From positions 186,001-250,000 of the forward strand of contig NZ_BMGC01000003.1 in assembly GCF_014639795.1 (NCBI RefSeq): a stretch of DNA of 64,000 bases, written 5' to 3'. Each line of letters opens with the position of its first letter. The first letter of the stretch is position 1. The notes under the pieces are model-generated. The model did not search any database. It was not told the origin of the DNA and saw only the letters and a program-made list of their open reading frames with translations. The stretch is from Gordonia jinhuaensis (lineage in GTDB: Bacteria > Actinomycetota > Actinomycetes > Mycobacteriales > Mycobacteriaceae). Shown piece by piece: positions 9,236 through 17,979 of the stretch. Both the position numbers and the translations under genes were made by a program.

Positions 9236-10837
9236 TCATGAGATCGCGAAACCCTTGTACCCGGCCTCGGCCGCTTCGATGGTCTCGTCCCGGTACGTTC
9301 CGACACCGCCGGTGTAGGACAAGACCCGTCGCGGTTTGTCCGGCACATTGGATCCGACGTACCAGGACGTGGTTTTGGAGATGAGGTTGGCGTCGGCCAG
9401 CTCGTCGTGATGGGCCACCCACGCGTCCTGACCTTCCTGGGTGGGTTCGATCACTGATTTGCCGTGCGCCTGCAGGTATCCGATGGCGTCGCTGATCCAT
9501 TCGGTCTGCTGCTGCAGGCACGTCGTCATGTTGCACAGCGCCGCCGAGGGTGCCAGCGGGGCGCCGGTGGTGAGCAGATTCGGGTATCCGTGCACCATCA
9601 GCCCCATCATCGTGCGGATGTCACGACCCCACTCTTCGGCGAGGGAGCGGTCGTCGCGCCCGCGGATGTCGATGCGGGTCAGTGCGCCGGTGCCGGCGTC
9701 GAATCCGGTGGCCATGATGATCACGTCGAGGTCGTGGCGCGTCCCGTCGGCGAGCACGATGCCCTCGGGCACGATCTCGGTGATCGGATTGTCCTTCACC
9801 GCAACCGCTTTCACATTGTCACGGTGGTAGATCTCCAGATAGCCGCTCTCCAGCGGCACGCGGTGGGTGCCGAATCCGTAATCCGACGGGATCAGCAGAT
9901 CGCACAGCTCGGGATCGCGCAGGCGGGCACGCATCTTCGCGCGGACGAATTCCGAGACCTCCTCGCTCACCTGCTCGTCGGAGAAGATCTCGGCGAATGA
10001 GGCCAGCCAGAGCTTGAGCGACCCGTTCTCGTAGTCGGCCTCCAGCCGCGCACGGCGTTGCTCGGGAGTCAGATCGTCCCAGGCGTCGGTGAAGTCGTAT
10101 TCGAAGCCGGTGAACGTGTGGGGGAGGTTCTCGCGCAGCTCGTCGAACCGGGCCTTGTAGGCCGCGACATCGTCGGGGCCGTAGCTCGGGTTCTTCATCG
10201 GCAGCGCGTACTGCGGCGTGCGGATGAACACCGTCAGCGCGTCGACCTGGTCGGCGATGGTTTGGATCACCTGGATTCCGGTGGCGCCGTTGCCGATCAC
10301 GCCGACACGTTTGCCGGCGAGGTCGACGCCTTCGGACGGCCACCGTGCCGTGTGGACGATCTGGCCGGCGAAGTCCTGCTGACCGGGGAACAGATCCGAC
10401 ATCGGTGCCGACAACATCCCCGCGCAGGTGACCAGATACTGCGTGTCGATGGTGTCACCGGAGTCGGTGGTCACCGTCCACCGATGGGTGTCCTCGTCGA
10501 AGACGGCCCGCACGATCGTGGTGTCGAAGGAGATGTCGCGACGCAGGTCGAGGGTGTCGGCGACGTAGTTGAGCCACTGTTCGATCTCGGCTTGACCGGG
10601 GAATCGACTACTCCAGCTCCAGCCCTTGTACAGATCCTCGTCGAACAGATACTGGTAGATGTAGGCCTCGGAATCGAACTTCGCACCGGGGTAGCGGTTC
10701 CAGTACCACGTGCCCCCGACCCCGGATGCGGTGTCGTAGGCGCGGACGGTCAATCCCTGTTCGCGCAGCTGATCAAGCTGGTACAGACCGGCGACGCCGG
10801 CTCCGATCACCAGTGCGTCGAGCGTGGTGTCTGACAT
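9236..10837 (-). CDS. Baeyer-Villiger monooxygenase
   Basis: This 533-residue flavin monooxygenase has an N-terminal FAD-binding GAGVAG at residues 12-17, the BVMO-typical [18 protein letters not shown], and the diagnostic fingerprint [12 protein letters not shown] at 156-167 (consensus FxGxxxHxxxWP). A second Rossmann motif for NADPH reads [22 protein letters not shown] near residue 380 is also family-typical. These enzymes insert oxygen next to a ketone carbonyl to give an ester or lactone, using NADPH and oxygen in the cytosol. Start is supported by GAGGAG eight bases upstream. The divergent AcoR-like regulator gene and the co-directional esterase suggest an inducible ketone-degradation unit. 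The actual substrate cannot be read. Confidence 0.93.
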   Translation of the reverse strand: MSDTTLDALVIGAGVAGLYQLDQLREQGLTVRAYDTASGVGGTWYWNRYPGAKFDSEAYIYQYLFDEDLYKGWSWSSRFPGQAEIEQWLNYVADTLDLRRDISFDTTIVRAVFDEDTHRWTVTTDSGDTIDTQYLVTCAGMLSAPMSDLFPGQQDFAGQIVHTARWPSEGVDLAGKRVGVIGNGATGIQVIQTIADQVDALTVFIRTPQYALPMKNPSYGPDDVAAYKARFDELRENLPHTFTGFEYDFTDAWDDLTPEQRRARLEADYENGSLKLWLASFAEIFSDEQVSEEVSEFVRAKMRARLRDPELCDLLIPSDYGFGTHRVPLESGYLEIYHRDNVKAVAVKDNPITEIVPEGIVLADGTRHDLDVIIMATGFDAGTGALTRIDIRGRDDRSLAEEWGRDIRTMMGLMVHGYPNLLTTGAPLAPSAALCNMTTCLQQQTEWISDAIGYLQAHGKSVIEPTQEGQDAWVAHHDELADANLISKTTSWYVGSNVPDKPRRVLSYTGGVGTYRDETIEAAEAGYKGFAIS

Positions 10838-11035
10838 TCGATCTCCTCAGGTGAGTGACGATATTCACGATGTGGAGAATGTTTGACCTGTCTCACACTA
10901 GCGCGGTGTCCCAATTTGGGACGCACGGGCCCGGCGAACGGTGGTGGTGGAACGGCGCGCGGCGAGGAATAATGTGTCCCGCGTCACAATCCGCCCGTGG
11001 GGTCGTGACATCGCCGACGCGGGAGGAGCTGGCAG
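10838..11035. promoter_or_regulatory. Divergent promoter region with GTCCCAA-T-TTGGGAC palindrome
   Basis: This 198-bp region lies between the minus-strand BVMO gene and the plus-strand AcoR-like regulator. It contains a perfect 7-bp dyad with one central base (gtcccaatttgggac, 10908-10922). That is a good candidate operator for the adjacent regulator. A second, looser symmetric element (tgtgtcccgcgtcaca) is near 10973-10988. A GGGAGGAG ribosome-binding site precedes the regulator start at 11036. Confidence 0.55.
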
Positions 11036-12871
11036 ATGCCCGAGCCTCGTCAACATCAACTCCGGATCGCCGCTGCACGTGCCGACTTCCTCGAATACGG
11101 TGCCGCCGGAGCCGGCGGTGTCTGTGATCTGGTGTCGGCATCGTGGCAGCGCAGTTCTGCGGCCGGCGTCGATGCCGACGTCTATCGGGTGCCGTTTCAC
11201 GACGACATCGATGTCGACTCCCGGCTCGTGCGATGCGCCACGCCGGTTCTGGAGCGGCTGACGGTCGACATGTCCGAGGTCCCGGTCACCATCGCGCTCA
11301 CCGACGCGTGCGCCCGGATCGTCGACCGACGTGACTGCTCGGCCGCGGTGGGCAGAGTGCTCGATCGTGTGGATTTCAATCGAGGGTTCTCCTTCGAGGA
11401 GAGTTCGGTCGGTACCAACGGGGTGGGCACGGTGTTCGAGGTCGGCGCGGCAGTCAGCGTCGTCGGTTCCGAACACTTCAACCAGTCGCTGGTGCAGTTC
11501 GCATGTACCGGTGCCCCCATCGCCGACCCCCTCACGGGTCGGGTGGCCGGGGTGCTCGACGTAAGCATGCTCGCCGAGAGCTGGAACCCGCTCGTCGATG
11601 CCGTGGTCCGGTCGGCGGCCGCCGAGATCGGGCGCAATCTGCTCCTCGACCGGGGACACGCCACACGCGCACTGTTCGAGACCTATCTGCACGCCGACGC
11701 CAGATCGGGGCAGGCGGTTCTCGCCTTCGGAAATTCGGTGATGGTCAACGAGCGTGCCCGGATGTTGCTCAGCCCCGAGGAGATCGACGACGTGGGGGAG
11801 TACGCGCGCTTCCTCATGTCACGTGAGGAGGCCGCGTCGCGCATCGTCTCACTCGAGGGTGGTCGACGTATTCGGTTGCGCGCCAAACACATCAGCAGTC
11901 ATCACGAGGTGGTCGGGACCGTGGTGGTTGTCGAGCTGATCCGCGAGGACGCCGCGGGAGGACGGCATCTGCACGCGGTGGAGTCCGCGGAACAGTCACA
12001 CGCGGTCGGGGAGAGTGGCCGCGCAGGTATGAGTAGTTCGGCGTGGACGTGTGCAAAGGCCGAGATCGCGCGGTGTCTGGCCGAGCAGCGCAACCTGATC
12101 GTGATGGGCGAACCGGGGACGGGCCGCACCACGGTGCTCACCGAGACCTTCGCCGCGCACTACGGGCAGGCGCCCATCCTGGTGGTCGATGCGCAGTCAT
12201 GCGAACCGCTGCCCGTCCTGGAGATACCGCCGTGTCCGGCCGGTGCTGGGTCGGATGGTCCCGGGTCGGATGTGGGCGAGTCGGATGTGGCCGGATTGGT
12301 GGTCATCCGGCACATCGACCGACCGGCGATCCCGAGTATGTCCGGAGTGCGGGCGCTGATCGAGTCGGCGAGCGCCGCAGGCCATCTCGTTGCCGCAACG
12401 ATGGATCCGGCCGGCCTCCCATCAGACCCGGGGTCATACGCGGAGCTGCTCGCCGCCTTCGGCGACAGTGTGGAGCTGCCGCCGTTGCGCCTACGCGGCC
12501 AGGACCTCGGTGCGCTGATCGATCGGACGCTCAGAGAGCTTGCGCCCCGGCGGAATACGCGACTGAGTCCGCAAGCGGCGCGTATCCTCGCCGCCTACAC
12601 GTGGCCACAGAACCTCACACAGCTGAGGCAGGCGTTGGGGTACGCGCTCTCCAGGAGACCGGTCGGGGAGATCCAGTCCCAGGACCTGCCGGGATTCTGT
12701 CGGACCACCACCAGTCGCGTACTCACGCCACTCGAGATCAACGAACGCGACACGATTGTCGCCGCACTGGCCGAATGCGGCGGCAACCGTGCCCGCGCAG
12801 CACGCTCGCTGGGGATGGCACGCAGCTCCATATACCGCAAGATCCGCGGTTACGGCATCACCGGGATCTGA
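11036..12871 (+). CDS. AcoR-like transcriptional activator (GAF - degenerate AAA - Fis HTH)
   Basis: This 611-residue regulator starts at an ATG preceded by GGAGGAG. The N-terminal half carries a GAF-type sensor with the AcoR-like signature SSVGTNGVGT near residue 125. A middle ATPase-like part keeps a Walker A motif (GEPGTGRT). I see no GAFTGA sigma-54 contact loop, consistent with actinobacteria lacking sigma-54. The C-terminus is a Fis-type helix-turn-helix (GGNRARAARSLGMARSSIYRKIRGYGI). It is divergent from the BVMO-esterase pair and directly upstream of the convergent gabD gene. It is most likely the inducer-responsive activator of the BVMO operon, sensing an alcohol, ketone or aldehyde. 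Confidence 0.88.
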   Translation: MPEPRQHQLRIAAARADFLEYGAAGAGGVCDLVSASWQRSSAAGVDADVYRVPFHDDIDVDSRLVRCATPVLERLTVDMSEVPVTIALTDACARIVDRRDCSAAVGRVLDRVDFNRGFSFEESSVGTNGVGTVFEVGAAVSVVGSEHFNQSLVQFACTGAPIADPLTGRVAGVLDVSMLAESWNPLVDAVVRSAAAEIGRNLLLDRGHATRALFETYLHADARSGQAVLAFGNSVMVNERARMLLSPEEIDDVGEYARFLMSREEAASRIVSLEGGRRIRLRAKHISSHHEVVGTVVVVELIREDAAGGRHLHAVESAEQSHAVGESGRAGMSSSAWTCAKAEIARCLAEQRNLIVMGEPGTGRTTVLTETFAAHYGQAPILVVDAQSCEPLPVLEIPPCPAGAGSDGPGSDVGESDVAGLVVIRHIDRPAIPSMSGVRALIESASAAGHLVAATMDPAGLPSDPGSYAELLAAFGDSVELPPLRLRGQDLGALIDRTLRELAPRRNTRLSPQAARILAAYTWPQNLTQLRQALGYALSRRPVGEIQSQDLPGFCRTTTSRVLTPLEINERDTIVAALAECGGNRARAARSLGMARSSIYRKIRGYGITGI

Positions 12872-12878
12872 CGGGGCC

Positions 12879-14354
12879 TCAGGTGAACGCGATGTACTTC
12901 GTGGTGAGGTATTCGTAGATGCCCTCGGAGCCGCCCTCGCGGCCGAGTCCGGACTGCTTCACCCCGCCGAACGGTGCCGCGACGTCGGAGATGACTCCGC
13001 GGTTGACCCCGACCATGCCCGACTCGAGACGTTCGGAGACGCGGAACGCCCGGTCGACGTCGCGGGTGTAGATGTAGGCGGCCAGGCCGAATTCGGTGGC
13101 GTTGGCGGCGCTGACCGCCTCGTCCTCGGTGGTGAAGGTGGAGACCACCGCCACCGGACCGAAGATCTCGGCCTGCGTCACCGGGGCGTCGGCGGGGACC
13201 TCGTCGAGTACGGTCGCCGGGTAGAAGTACCCGGCGCCCTCGATCGCCTCACCGCCCAGCCGGATACGGGCGCCCTCACCCACGGCACCCACCACCGAGG
13301 CAGCGACCGAATCGAACTGCTGCTGGTTGACCAGCGGTCCGAGCGTGGTGCCCTCGGCGTATCCGGGGCCCACCTGCAGCTGTCCCATCTTGTCCATCAG
13401 CGACGAGGTGAACTCCTCGGCGACGTCGGCGTGGACGAGGAAGCGGTTGGCCGCCGTGCAGGCCTCACCGCCGTTGCGCATCTTGGCCAGGAACGCACCC
13501 TGCACGGCGAGGTCGATGTCGGCGTCCTCGAACACCAGGAACGGCGCGTTGCCGCCGAGCTCCATCGAGGTGCGCTGCACATTCTGCGCGGCCTGTCCCA
13601 GCAGCATCCTGCCGACCTCGGTCGACCCGGTGAAGCTGATCTTGGCCAGCCGCGGATCGTCGATCAGCGGTGCGGACACCTGTGCGGCATGCGAGGTCTG
13701 GATCACTGACAGGACACCGGGCGGCAGCCCCACCTCGTCGAACACCTGCGCCAGCGCGAGCATCGTCAGCGGAGTCTCCTCGGCCGGCTTGACGATGATC
13801 GGTGCGCCCGCGGCCAGTGCGGGACCGATCTTGCGGGTGCCCATCGCCAGCGGGAAGTTCCACGGCGTGATGGCCAGTGCGACACCGACGGGCTGGTGGG
13901 TCACCAGGATCCGCCCGTTGCCCGATGGCGAGGTGGTGTAGCGGCCGTTGATGCGCACGGCCTCCTCGGCGAACCACCGCAGGAACTCGGCGCCGTAGTT
14001 GACCTCGTTGACGCTGTCGGGAAGTGCGCGACCCAGTTCCAGCGACATCAGCAGTGCGAAGTCGTCGGCGCGCTTGCGGACCAGGTCGAATGCCGCGCGC
14101 AGGATCTCCGAACGTTCGCGCGGTGCGGTGGCGGCCCACGCGTCGAATGCGCCGACCGCCGATTCCATTGCCGCCGAGGCATCCTCGACGCCGGCGTCGG
14201 CGACCTCGATCAGTGTGTCGCCGCTGGCGGGATCGCTCACGGCGAACGTGGCGCCCGACTGTGCCGGGCGGAACCGGCCGTCGATGAACAGTCCTGTCGG
14301 GACGGAGTCGAGCAGGTCGCGGCAGGCGGCGGGCAGGATTGCGGTTTCGGTCAT
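12879..14354 (-). CDS. gabD: Succinate-semialdehyde dehydrogenase
   Basis: This 491-residue NAD(P)-dependent aldehyde dehydrogenase has the catalytic general base E265 in MELGGNAPF, the nucleophile C299 in GEACTAANR, and the SSADH-like ending GLGREGGSEGIYEYLTTKYI. ITPWNFPLAMGTRKIGPALAAG and SFTGSTEVGR are the cofactor-binding motifs. It oxidises succinate semialdehyde to succinate in the cytosol. It is co-directional with the copper amine oxidase and gabT genes (a 149-bp gap separates it from the oxidase), so amine to aldehyde to acid chemistry is encoded in one block. A related omega-amino-aldehyde dehydrogenase role cannot be excluded. It ends convergently, 7 bp from the AcoR-like gene. Confidence 0.88.
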   Translation of the reverse strand: MTETAILPAACRDLLDSVPTGLFIDGRFRPAQSGATFAVSDPASGDTLIEVADAGVEDASAAMESAVGAFDAWAATAPRERSEILRAAFDLVRKRADDFALLMSLELGRALPDSVNEVNYGAEFLRWFAEEAVRINGRYTTSPSGNGRILVTHQPVGVALAITPWNFPLAMGTRKIGPALAAGAPIIVKPAEETPLTMLALAQVFDEVGLPPGVLSVIQTSHAAQVSAPLIDDPRLAKISFTGSTEVGRMLLGQAAQNVQRTSMELGGNAPFLVFEDADIDLAVQGAFLAKMRNGGEACTAANRFLVHADVAEEFTSSLMDKMGQLQVGPGYAEGTTLGPLVNQQQFDSVAASVVGAVGEGARIRLGGEAIEGAGYFYPATVLDEVPADAPVTQAEIFGPVAVVSTFTTEDEAVSAANATEFGLAAYIYTRDVDRAFRVSERLESGMVGVNRGVISDVAAPFGGVKQSGLGREGGSEGIYEYLTTKYIAFT

Positions 14355-14503
14355 GATGATGCTCTTACACCCTCGTTGTCGATGGGATGGAAATCAGGGG
14401 GATGCGGGGCCCCGGCCACGGTCGCCCCGGCCACAGTCGACCCGGCCAGGGTCGCGCCGGCGCGACGGTGCGTCTCGCCGGCGCGACCCATGCGAGTGCC
14501 GCT

Positions 14504-16519
14504 TCAGTGCTCGCCGGGGTGGCAGTGCGACGGCGGCGAGGCCGGCACGTCCAGCGACGGGTTGCGGTCGAAGAACCCGAACGGCTTGAGCCAGAACGAC
14601 ACTGTGTCGACCGGCATCACCGGCCAGTCCTCGGGCCGGGTGATGTGGTGGATGCCGAAGACGTACCACATCACCACATCGGTGTTCTCGATGTTGCGAT
14701 CGGCCTTGACCCATTCGGTGATACCGGTGTCGAATTCCGACTGGTTGACGAATTCACCTGCCGGCCAACGCTCCTCGGGCTCGTTTGCGGTGACCCAGAC
14801 GGTGTGTCCGATGATCCCGGCACGTTGGAGCACCGGTGCTGCCGGGTCGAACATCGCCGGTATCGCGCCGCCGGGTACGAGCTTGTAGGCCGGGTGATGA
14901 CCGAGAGCGGTGGTGACGTTGGGGTTGACCACCTTCCACGTGCGCTGAGTGTGGAAGTCGAGATCGCCGGTGCCGCGCAGCTCTGTGCACAGCGGTTCGT
15001 TGCGGGTCACCACCGACAGGCCGTACGGATTGTCCGGACCGATCGGCGGAGCATAGGACTCGGTCATGACAACGGTGTTGCCGGATCGTTGTTCGTGTCC
15101 GGCGACGGTGGCGCTGTCATCGCCGGCAGGAGCGCCGGCGGTGGTGTCGATGTCGAGATCGAGCCGGGCGACCAGGAAATGCTGGTGGAACGGCGCATAG
15201 GTCTGCGTGTCCACCAGGACGCCCGTCGGCGGCTGCTGACCCGGCGCGAACGGCGTGGTCACCATGATGCCGGTGGCACGCACCTCGCACTCGATGTTGC
15301 CGTCCTGGTAGAAGCGCCAATAGGTGATGTACTCGTAATTGGCCACCGTCACGTGGAAGGAGACCACCAGGCGACGCGACCGGCGCACCTCGGCTCCGGC
15401 GTCGTGATCGACGTGCTTCCAGCCGATCGCATCGTCCTCCTCGTGGATGCAGATCGCGTTGGGGATGCTGTAGGGCTCACCCTTGCTGTTGTGCAATGTG
15501 GCGTCGAGATAACGGATCTCACCAAGGCAGTCGCATCCGAGTTCCAGTGAGGTGGTCATGAACCCCAGACCCCACTCACCGATGTCGAAGGCGGTGCGCC
15601 GGTAGTGGTCGACGGTGGTGTCGCGGTAGGGGACGATCATCTCCGCGAACGACATCCGGTTGGCGATCGTGCGGACCGTGCCGTTGTCGTCGTAGCTCAC
15701 CTCATGCAGCGTCATACTCTCGCGGTAGTTGAAACCCACACGCAGTGACCAGTTCTGCCACGTCAGCAGATTGCCGTCGAGTTCGAATGAGGGGCCCTCC
15801 GGCTGCACGATCTCCAGTGGCTTCACCGGCGGACGCGTGGACTGTGCACGCAGTCGTTCGGGGATGTGGCGAGGGACGTACTCGCCCATCACCTCTGGTC
15901 GCTCGTTGCTGCCGTCGTCCTCGATCCGCAGCACCTCCATGGTGTTGAGATCGACGACGCAATGGAATCCGCTGACCTGATGGGCGTAGGGGTTCATTCC
16001 CGGCCCGCTGCGAACCCAGGTGTCGCTCCAGCCGATTCGCCGGTCGCGGTATTCCGGCGGCATCACCGCGGCACCATAGGTCCAGGTGTCCATGAACACC
16101 AGGTCCATGTCGGTGATACCGCGCCGGGCCAGCGCCGCGATCACGTCGGGATCCGCGCGCAGGAGTGCATCGCACTCCTCCCACTCGTCGACCATGAAGT
16201 TCGGCTGGACACCGGGCACGTGGTCGAACGATTCGGTCCGGCCCGCGGTCAGTGACACGATCGCCTTGTAGGTGGCGTTGCGCTCGGTGTTCAACAGCGT
16301 CGCGAGCACCCGTCGGGTGGGTGCCTCACCGTGCTTGCCGAAGGCGTAGAGCGTCTCCTTGTCGGGTTCGATCAGCATGATCGAGGCATATCGCCAGCCC
16401 TCGCCCACACCGCGGTCGTGCGCGAGAATCTCTGTCACACGGGTGAATTCGTCCGCCGACAGCGGGTCGAGCGGATGTATCGCCGACACGTTGTCGACCT
16501 CGGTGGTATCGGTGGTCAT
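14504..16519 (-). CDS. Copper-containing primary amine oxidase
   Basis: The start at 16519 overlaps the gabT stop (ATGA) and gives 671 residues, typical for bacterial copper amine oxidases. The topaquinone-forming tyrosine is Y395 in the TxxNYE motif (TVANYEY). Copper ligands are H445 and H447 (FHQHFLVARLD) and H625 (GIHHITRPEDWPVMP). The catalytic base is D312 (FDIGEWG). The enzyme oxidises a primary amine with oxygen to an aldehyde, ammonia and hydrogen peroxide. No signal peptide is seen, so it is probably cytosolic as in Arthrobacter. With GabT and GabD it could turn putrescine to GABA and onward to succinate. Confidence 0.95.
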   Translation of the reverse strand: MTTDTTEVDNVSAIHPLDPLSADEFTRVTEILAHDRGVGEGWRYASIMLIEPDKETLYAFGKHGEAPTRRVLATLLNTERNATYKAIVSLTAGRTESFDHVPGVQPNFMVDEWEECDALLRADPDVIAALARRGITDMDLVFMDTWTYGAAVMPPEYRDRRIGWSDTWVRSGPGMNPYAHQVSGFHCVVDLNTMEVLRIEDDGSNERPEVMGEYVPRHIPERLRAQSTRPPVKPLEIVQPEGPSFELDGNLLTWQNWSLRVGFNYRESMTLHEVSYDDNGTVRTIANRMSFAEMIVPYRDTTVDHYRRTAFDIGEWGLGFMTTSLELGCDCLGEIRYLDATLHNSKGEPYSIPNAICIHEEDDAIGWKHVDHDAGAEVRRSRRLVVSFHVTVANYEYITYWRFYQDGNIECEVRATGIMVTTPFAPGQQPPTGVLVDTQTYAPFHQHFLVARLDLDIDTTAGAPAGDDSATVAGHEQRSGNTVVMTESYAPPIGPDNPYGLSVVTRNEPLCTELRGTGDLDFHTQRTWKVVNPNVTTALGHHPAYKLVPGGAIPAMFDPAAPVLQRAGIIGHTVWVTANEPEERWPAGEFVNQSEFDTGITEWVKADRNIENTDVVMWYVFGIHHITRPEDWPVMPVDTVSFWLKPFGFFDRNPSLDVPASPPSHCHPGEH

Positions 16520-17877
16520 GACGCGGTGACCGCCGGGGCCAGCGCGGCGGTCCGCAGCGCCGATTCCAGGACTGACAGTCCGTCGAGCAGCAGTTCGTCG
16601 GGGATCACCAACGGTGGCAACAGGCGGATCACATTGCCGAATGTGCCGCACGACAACAGGATCACGCCCTCGGCGAGGGCCGCGGTGGTGACCGCCTTGG
16701 TGAGTGCGGCATCGGGCGCACCGGTCTGCGGATCCACCAGCTCGATGGCGAGCATCGCGCCGCGTCCGCGCACATCGCCGATCGCCGGGATCTGTTCGGC
16801 CAACGCCTTCAGGCGCGGCACTGCGATCTCGGCGATGTGTGCCGCGCGACCCGGAAGGTCTTCTGCGGCCATGTAATCGATGGCTGCGACGGCTGCCGCG
16901 CACGCGACCGGATTTCCGCCGTAGGTGCCGCCGAGTCCGCCGGCGTGGACGGCGTCGAGGAGTTCGGCACGACCGGTGATGGCCGACAGCGGCATACCGC
17001 CGGCGATGCCCTTGGCCGTGGTCACGATGTCGGGCACCAGACCTTCGTGGTCGGAGGCGAACCACGATCCGGTGCGGGCGAATCCGCTCTGCACCTCGTC
17101 GGCGATGAACACGATTCCGTTCTCACGCGCCCACTCGGCCAGTGTGGTGAGGAAACCCGGTGCGGGAACGATGAATCCGCCCTCGCCCTGGATCGGCTCG
17201 ATGATGATCGCGGCGATCTCGTCGCCCCCGATCTGCTTGTCCATCGTGGTGATCGCGCGCTTGGCGGCCGCGACACCGTCGGTGCCGAGGTCGTCACGGT
17301 AGGGGTAGGACATCGGCATCCGGTAGACCTCGGGGGCGAACGGCCCGAACCGGTGCTTGTAGGGCATCGACTTGGCCGTCAGCGCCATCGTGAGGTTGGT
17401 GCGGCCGTGGTAGGCGTGGTCGAAGGCGACCACGGCGTCACGTCCGGTCGCCAGACGGGCGACCTTGATCGCATTCTCCACGGCTTCCGCACCGGAGTTG
17501 AACAGCACCGTGCGCTTCTCGTGATCGCCTGGGGTGAGCCGGTTGAGGCGTTCGGCGACCTCGATGTAGCCCTCGTAGGGGGTCACCATGAAACAGGTGT
17601 GGGTGAACCGGGCGGCCTGGGCGGCGACCGCGTCGGCGACCTGGGCGTTGGAGGCGCCCACGGTGGTGACTGCGATACCGGAGCCCAGGTCGATCAGCGA
17701 GTTCCCATCGACATCGACGATGACCCCGCCGTCGGCGTCGGCGGCGTAGACGGGAGCCGACGATCCGACACGTGCGGCAACTGCGGCCGAGCGTCGTGCG
17801 GCGAGGTCGGTGGAACGCGGGCCGGGGACCGCCGTGGAGAGCGTGCGCTGCTGAGGCAACCGGTAGGAGATCGTCAT
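16516..17877 (-). CDS. gabT: 4-aminobutyrate aminotransferase
   Basis: This 453-residue class III PLP aminotransferase has FNSGAEAVENAIKVAR, HAYHGRTNLTMALT, EPIQGEGGF and IADEVQSGFARTG. The PLP-binding lysine is K289 in TTAKGIAGGMPLSA. It transfers the amino group of GABA (or a similar omega-amino acid) to 2-oxoglutarate, giving succinate semialdehyde for the downstream GabD. It is the first gene of the gabT - amine oxidase - gabD run and overlaps the oxidase start by four bases. A PucR-type regulator gene begins about 100 bp away on the other strand. A PucR-type regulator (GabR) controls the GABA genes in Corynebacterium glutamicum. Confidence 0.93.
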   Translation of the reverse strand: MTISYRLPQQRTLSTAVPGPRSTDLAARRSAAVAARVGSSAPVYAADADGGVIVDVDGNSLIDLGSGIAVTTVGASNAQVADAVAAQAARFTHTCFMVTPYEGYIEVAERLNRLTPGDHEKRTVLFNSGAEAVENAIKVARLATGRDAVVAFDHAYHGRTNLTMALTAKSMPYKHRFGPFAPEVYRMPMSYPYRDDLGTDGVAAAKRAITTMDKQIGGDEIAAIIIEPIQGEGGFIVPAPGFLTTLAEWARENGIVFIADEVQSGFARTGSWFASDHEGLVPDIVTTAKGIAGGMPLSAITGRAELLDAVHAGGLGGTYGGNPVACAAAVAAIDYMAAEDLPGRAAHIAEIAVPRLKALAEQIPAIGDVRGRGAMLAIELVDPQTGAPDAALTKAVTTAALAEGVILLSCGTFGNVIRLLPPLVIPDELLLDGLSVLESALRTAALAPAVTAS

Positions 17878-17979
17878 GGGACAAGTGTGGTCACTCCGGG
17901 GCGATCAAGCGATGGTGCAAAATGGCGCATTCGAGCGTGCAGGTGCGACATTGTGTCCACAGCTGGCATATTTGTGCAG

